A DNA stretch of 8,146 bases from Selenomonadales bacterium (GTDB lineage Bacteria > Bacillota > Negativicutes > RGIG982), in the NCBI GenBank assembly GCA_017390595.1, contig JAFPBC010000181.1, forward strand, positions 1 to 8,146. Reading direction: 5' to 3'. The position numbers were made by a program, and so were the translations under genes. The notes under the pieces were generated by a model. It did not search any database. It was not told the origin of the DNA and saw only the letters and a program-made list of their open reading frames with translations. Positions 6,118-8,146 of the stretch are shown piece by piece; the first letter of the stretch is position 1; every line of letters begins with the position of its first letter.

Positions 6118-7239
6118 TTATTGTCGGCTATTTTTACGCTCTGTCGATTTTTTATCCTGCTGTTTTTTGTCTGTCGTGGTTTTTTTATCTTTTTTATCGT
6201 TCTTGTTGTCTTTATCGTCTTTGTCCGTTTTCTGTTCGAGCTGTTCTTTTTCAAGACGCTCTTTTTCTTCTTCGGCTTTCTTCGCCTCTTCTTCTTTACG
6301 TTTTTCTTCTTCCAGCTGTTTCGCACGGACGGCATCTTCCATACGCGCCGCATCTCTCAGCGAACTTTTCGTATATCTGTCACCGACGACTTTTGCCATC
6401 TTCGTACGCAAATTCTGGATATCGAGTGCCCAATAGCTGACGCCATTGATATACGTCGGCTGTCCATCGGCGAATATCTTTTCAAGCCCGTGATACGATG
6501 CCGCTATGACCGACGGGAACAGTCTTACCATCTCCGACATCGGCATGTCTGTCTCGATCCCGCTGGCACAAGCATACGCGATACGCGGCAGCCGCACTAA
6601 GGTAAACGGACTTGCTACCGAGTCCATTGCCGCCGCAAGGAATTTTTGCTGACGACGCGCACGGCCGATATCTCCCTCTTTGTCGCGATAACGAACATAC
6701 TGTACTGCTTCTTCCCCGTCAAGCGTCTGCAAGCCCGGCTCCAAGTCGATGACAAGACCGCCGTCATCGTCCCACGGATCTTCGTAGTACATACGTTTTT
6801 CAACGTCGATCTCGACACCGCCGATCGCATCGATCATCTTTTCAACGCCTTTGCGGTCGACTTCTACAAGATAGTCTATCTCTATATTGAGGAGATTCTC
6901 TACCGTACGGCGTGTCAATTTTCCTTTTCCGTAAGCATACGCATGGTTGATCTTATCCCAACCGCGTCCCGGTATGGGCACATAGCTGTCACGCGGGATA
7001 GAGAGCATCGTCGCCACATTTTTTTCTCGATTCAAGCTCATGACAAATATCGTATCCGAGCGTCCGATATCACCTTCCCTGATATCAACACCGAGCACCA
7101 ATACATTGACAGGTTTCAGCGGTTCATCGCTGAGCGAGAAGCGACATCCTGCCAAAACAGAAACGACCATCAAAATGATCAGCAGAAGAAACAGTTTGCT
7201 GTTTTTCTGCCATCTATTATATTTCATATCATTTTCCAC
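6118..7239 (-). CDS. LCP (LytR-CpsA-Psr) family protein, predicted lipoprotein with charged C-terminal tail
   Basis: A 373-residue LCP-family protein; family members transfer lipid-linked glycopolymers to the cell wall outside the membrane. The LCP domain (about 43-208) shows VLVLGVD (46-52), GRSDTIF (59-65), SIPRDSYV (80-87), DKINHAYAYG (95-104), IGGVEIDV (139-146), and GDIGRARRQQKFL (189-201). The N-terminus has a hydrophobic segment ending VSVLAGC, a lipobox, so Cys32 would be lipidated. After the domain, 300-337 is a Glu/Lys/Arg-rich probable coiled coil and 338-373 a Lys/Asp low-complexity tail. I chose GTG at 7239 because GGAGGT (7246-7251) lies six bases upstream. The ATG at 7257 has no such site and would place GGAGG inside the gene; the ATG at 7227 is 18 bases from it. 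A consensus promoter lies upstream. In a teichoic-acid-free diderm the substrate is unclear. Confidence 0.92.
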   Translation of the reverse strand: MENDMKYNRWQKNSKLFLLLIILMVVSVLAGCRFSLSDEPLKPVNVLVLGVDIREGDIGRSDTIFVMSLNREKNVATMLSIPRDSYVPIPGRGWDKINHAYAYGKGKLTRRTVENLLNIEIDYLVEVDRKGVEKMIDAIGGVEIDVEKRMYYEDPWDDDGGLVIDLEPGLQTLDGEEAVQYVRYRDKEGDIGRARRQQKFLAAAMDSVASPFTLVRLPRIAYACASGIETDMPMSEMVRLFPSVIAASYHGLEKIFADGQPTYINGVSYWALDIQNLRTKMAKVVGDRYTKSSLRDAARMEDAVRAKQLEEEKRKEEEAKKAEEEKERLEKEQLEQKTDKDDKDNKNDKKDKKTTTDKKQQDKKSTERKNSRQ

Positions 7240-7245
7240 AATCTG

Positions 7246-7251
7246 ACCTCC
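7246..7251 (-). promoter_or_regulatory. Ribosome binding site that fixes the LCP start
   Basis: GGAGGT on the - strand, six bases before the GTG at 7239. It decides against the upstream ATG at 7257, since that reading would make this site part of the coding sequence. Confidence 0.8.
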
Positions 7252-7281
7252 ACACATAGCGGATTCTACTCATACATAGTT

Positions 7282-7310
7282 ATTATTCTCTTTTCGACAT
7301 GAAATGTCAA
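7282..7310 (-). promoter_or_regulatory. Sigma-70-type promoter for the LCP gene
   Basis: On the - strand a perfect TTGACA (7310-7305), a 17-base spacer and AATAAT (7287-7282, five of six consensus bases). Transcription would start near 7275, leaving a leader of about 35 bases before the GTG at 7239. An imperfect palindrome, TTGACAT-TTC-ATGTCGA (7310-7294), covers the -35 box and could be an operator. This promoter can also serve the downstream membrane protein gene. Confidence 0.85.
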
Positions 7311-7373
7311 GAAAAAGCATCTCTTCTCTCCTATCTTTTATCAAAGACACCTCGAAAGCACCCCGATACATAT

Positions 7374-7403
7374 AAAAAAGAGCTTTCCGAAGAAAGCTCT
7401 TTT
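7374..7403 (-). terminator. Intrinsic terminator of groEL with UUCG tetraloop
   Basis: AAAAGAGCTTTC (7403-7392 on the - strand) pairs with GAAAGCTCTTTT (7387-7376) in a 12-bp stem. The loop is TTCG closed by C-G, a very stable tetraloop, and T continues to 7374. It lies 17 bases after the groEL stop codon and isolates groEL from the LCP promoter. Confidence 0.94.
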
Positions 7404-7420
7404 GTTGATCTTGTATGAAA

Positions 7421-8146
7421 TTACATCATACCCGGCATACCGCCGCCCATGCCGCCCATCGGCATAGCAGGTGCGTTTTCTGCAGGTTTTTCTGCTACGA
7501 TCGTTTCGGTCGTGAGTACCATCGACGCGATGCTTGCCGCATTCTGGAGTGCGGAGCGCGTTACTTTGGCAGGATCGACGATACCTTCTGCGATCATGTC
7601 TACATATTCTTCCGTCAAAGCATTGAAACCAATACCTTTAGCGGATTTTTTCACGTTTTCTACAACGATGGAGCCTTCGAGGCCTGCGTTGTTGGCGATC
7701 TGACGAACAGGTTCTTCGATCGCGCGTTTTACGATCTCGATACCCGTTTTTTCATCGCCCGTTGCTTCGAGCGTATCGAGTACAGGGATGATGTCGATGA
7801 ACGTCGTGCCACCGCCTGCTACGATACCTTCTTCAACTGCCGCACGCGTTGCGTTGAGCGCGTCTTCGATGCGGAGTTTTTTCTCTTTCATTTCAACTTC
7901 CGTTACAGCACCTACTTGGATGACTGCTACGCCGCCCGACAATTTCGCAAGGCGTTCCTGAAGTTTTTCTTTATCGAATTCGGACGTTGTTTCAGCGAGC
8001 TGAACTTTGATCTGCGCAACACGTGCTTTGATCTGTTCGAGGTCGCCTGCACCGTCAACGATCGTCGTTTCGTCTTTGGAGATGCGTACTTGACGCGCGC
8101 TGCCGAGATCGAATACTTCTACCGTATCGAGTTTGCGGCCGAGGTC
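7421..8146 (-). CDS. groEL: Chaperonin GroEL, C-terminal 241 residues (5' end outside window)
   Basis: The frame is open from the right edge to TAA at 7421; the ATG at 7942 is internal. The visible part begins DLGRKLDTVEVFDLG and includes RISKDETTIVDG (21-32 of the fragment), KLQERLAKLSGGVAVI, EVEMKEKKLRIEDALNATRA, AAVEEGIVAGGG, and DPAKVTRSALQNAAS. This corresponds to roughly residues 300 to the end of the approximately 540-residue protein: part of the apical domain, the second intermediate segment and the C-terminal equatorial domain. Asp95 of the fragment, in EDALNATRA, matches the Asp needed for ATP hydrolysis. The end is the Gly/Met tail (PMGGMGGGMPGMM) that projects into the folding chamber. 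No truncation or odd change is visible. groES and any CIRCE operator would be upstream, outside the window. Confidence 0.98.
   Translation of the reverse strand, partial: DLGRKLDTVEVFDLGSARQVRISKDETTIVDGAGDLEQIKARVAQIKVQLAETTSEFDKEKLQERLAKLSGGVAVIQVGAVTEVEMKEKKLRIEDALNATRAAVEEGIVAGGGTTFIDIIPVLDTLEATGDEKTGIEIVKRAIEEPVRQIANNAGLEGSIVVENVKKSAKGIGFNALTEEYVDMIAEGIVDPAKVTRSALQNAASIASMVLTTETIVAEKPAENAPAMPMGGMGGGMPGMM

Noticed and set aside
6118..6440. Several overlapping + strand open frames rich in Phe, Leu and Ser
   Set aside because: They are the complement of the Lys/Glu-rich tail of the LCP gene; the apparent membrane helices are an artefact of reading AAA/GAA codons backwards.

Overview
The window looks like chromosomal DNA from a Gram-negative (diderm) Firmicute, most likely a Selenomonas-like member of the Negativicutes. 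The evidence is indirect. The genes combine a futalosine-type menaquinone pathway, a PdaB-like polysaccharide deacetylase, a LytR-CpsA-Psr (LCP) protein and a GroEL with the usual Gly/Met tail. Base composition is near 50% GC with strong GGAGG ribosome binding sites. The genus is an inference from style and gene content, not from a marker gene. I see no mobile element, CRISPR array, tRNA or rRNA.

Layout, left to right. Positions 1-467 hold the 3' end of a LysR-type regulator on the + strand. Everything else is on the - strand, so transcription runs right to left. It starts with the 3' part of groEL (8146-7421), closed by a UUCG-loop terminator. A consensus promoter (7310-7282) then drives an LCP-family gene (7239-6118), followed by an unrecognised two-helix membrane protein (6042-5344). 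Next come a hairpin that looks like a terminator but contains the ribosome binding site of the following gene, a PdaB-like deacetylase (5295-4555) and a strong terminator. The last block is a tight operon, mqnE-mqnA-mqnC plus an MTAP-family nucleoside-cleaving enzyme (4429-620). It ends in a 13-bp terminator shared with the convergent LysR gene.

Function. The mqn operon makes menaquinone from chorismate. MqnA dehydrates chorismate, MqnE joins the product to the adenosyl part of SAM to give aminofutalosine, and MqnC cyclises dehypoxanthine futalosine. Between MqnE and MqnC the nucleoside must lose its purine, normally through MqnB. No MqnB is visible; the operon ends with an MTAP-like protein whose base-recognition position is Asn, as in 6-oxopurine enzymes, and whose phosphate-binding Arg appears displaced. 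I propose that it may fill the MqnB step, which is the most interesting idea in this window. mqnD is also absent here and must lie elsewhere if the pathway is complete.

The LCP, unknown membrane protein and deacetylase genes form an envelope-related group. The LCP protein carries a lipobox, unusual for its family, and a long charged C-terminal tail.
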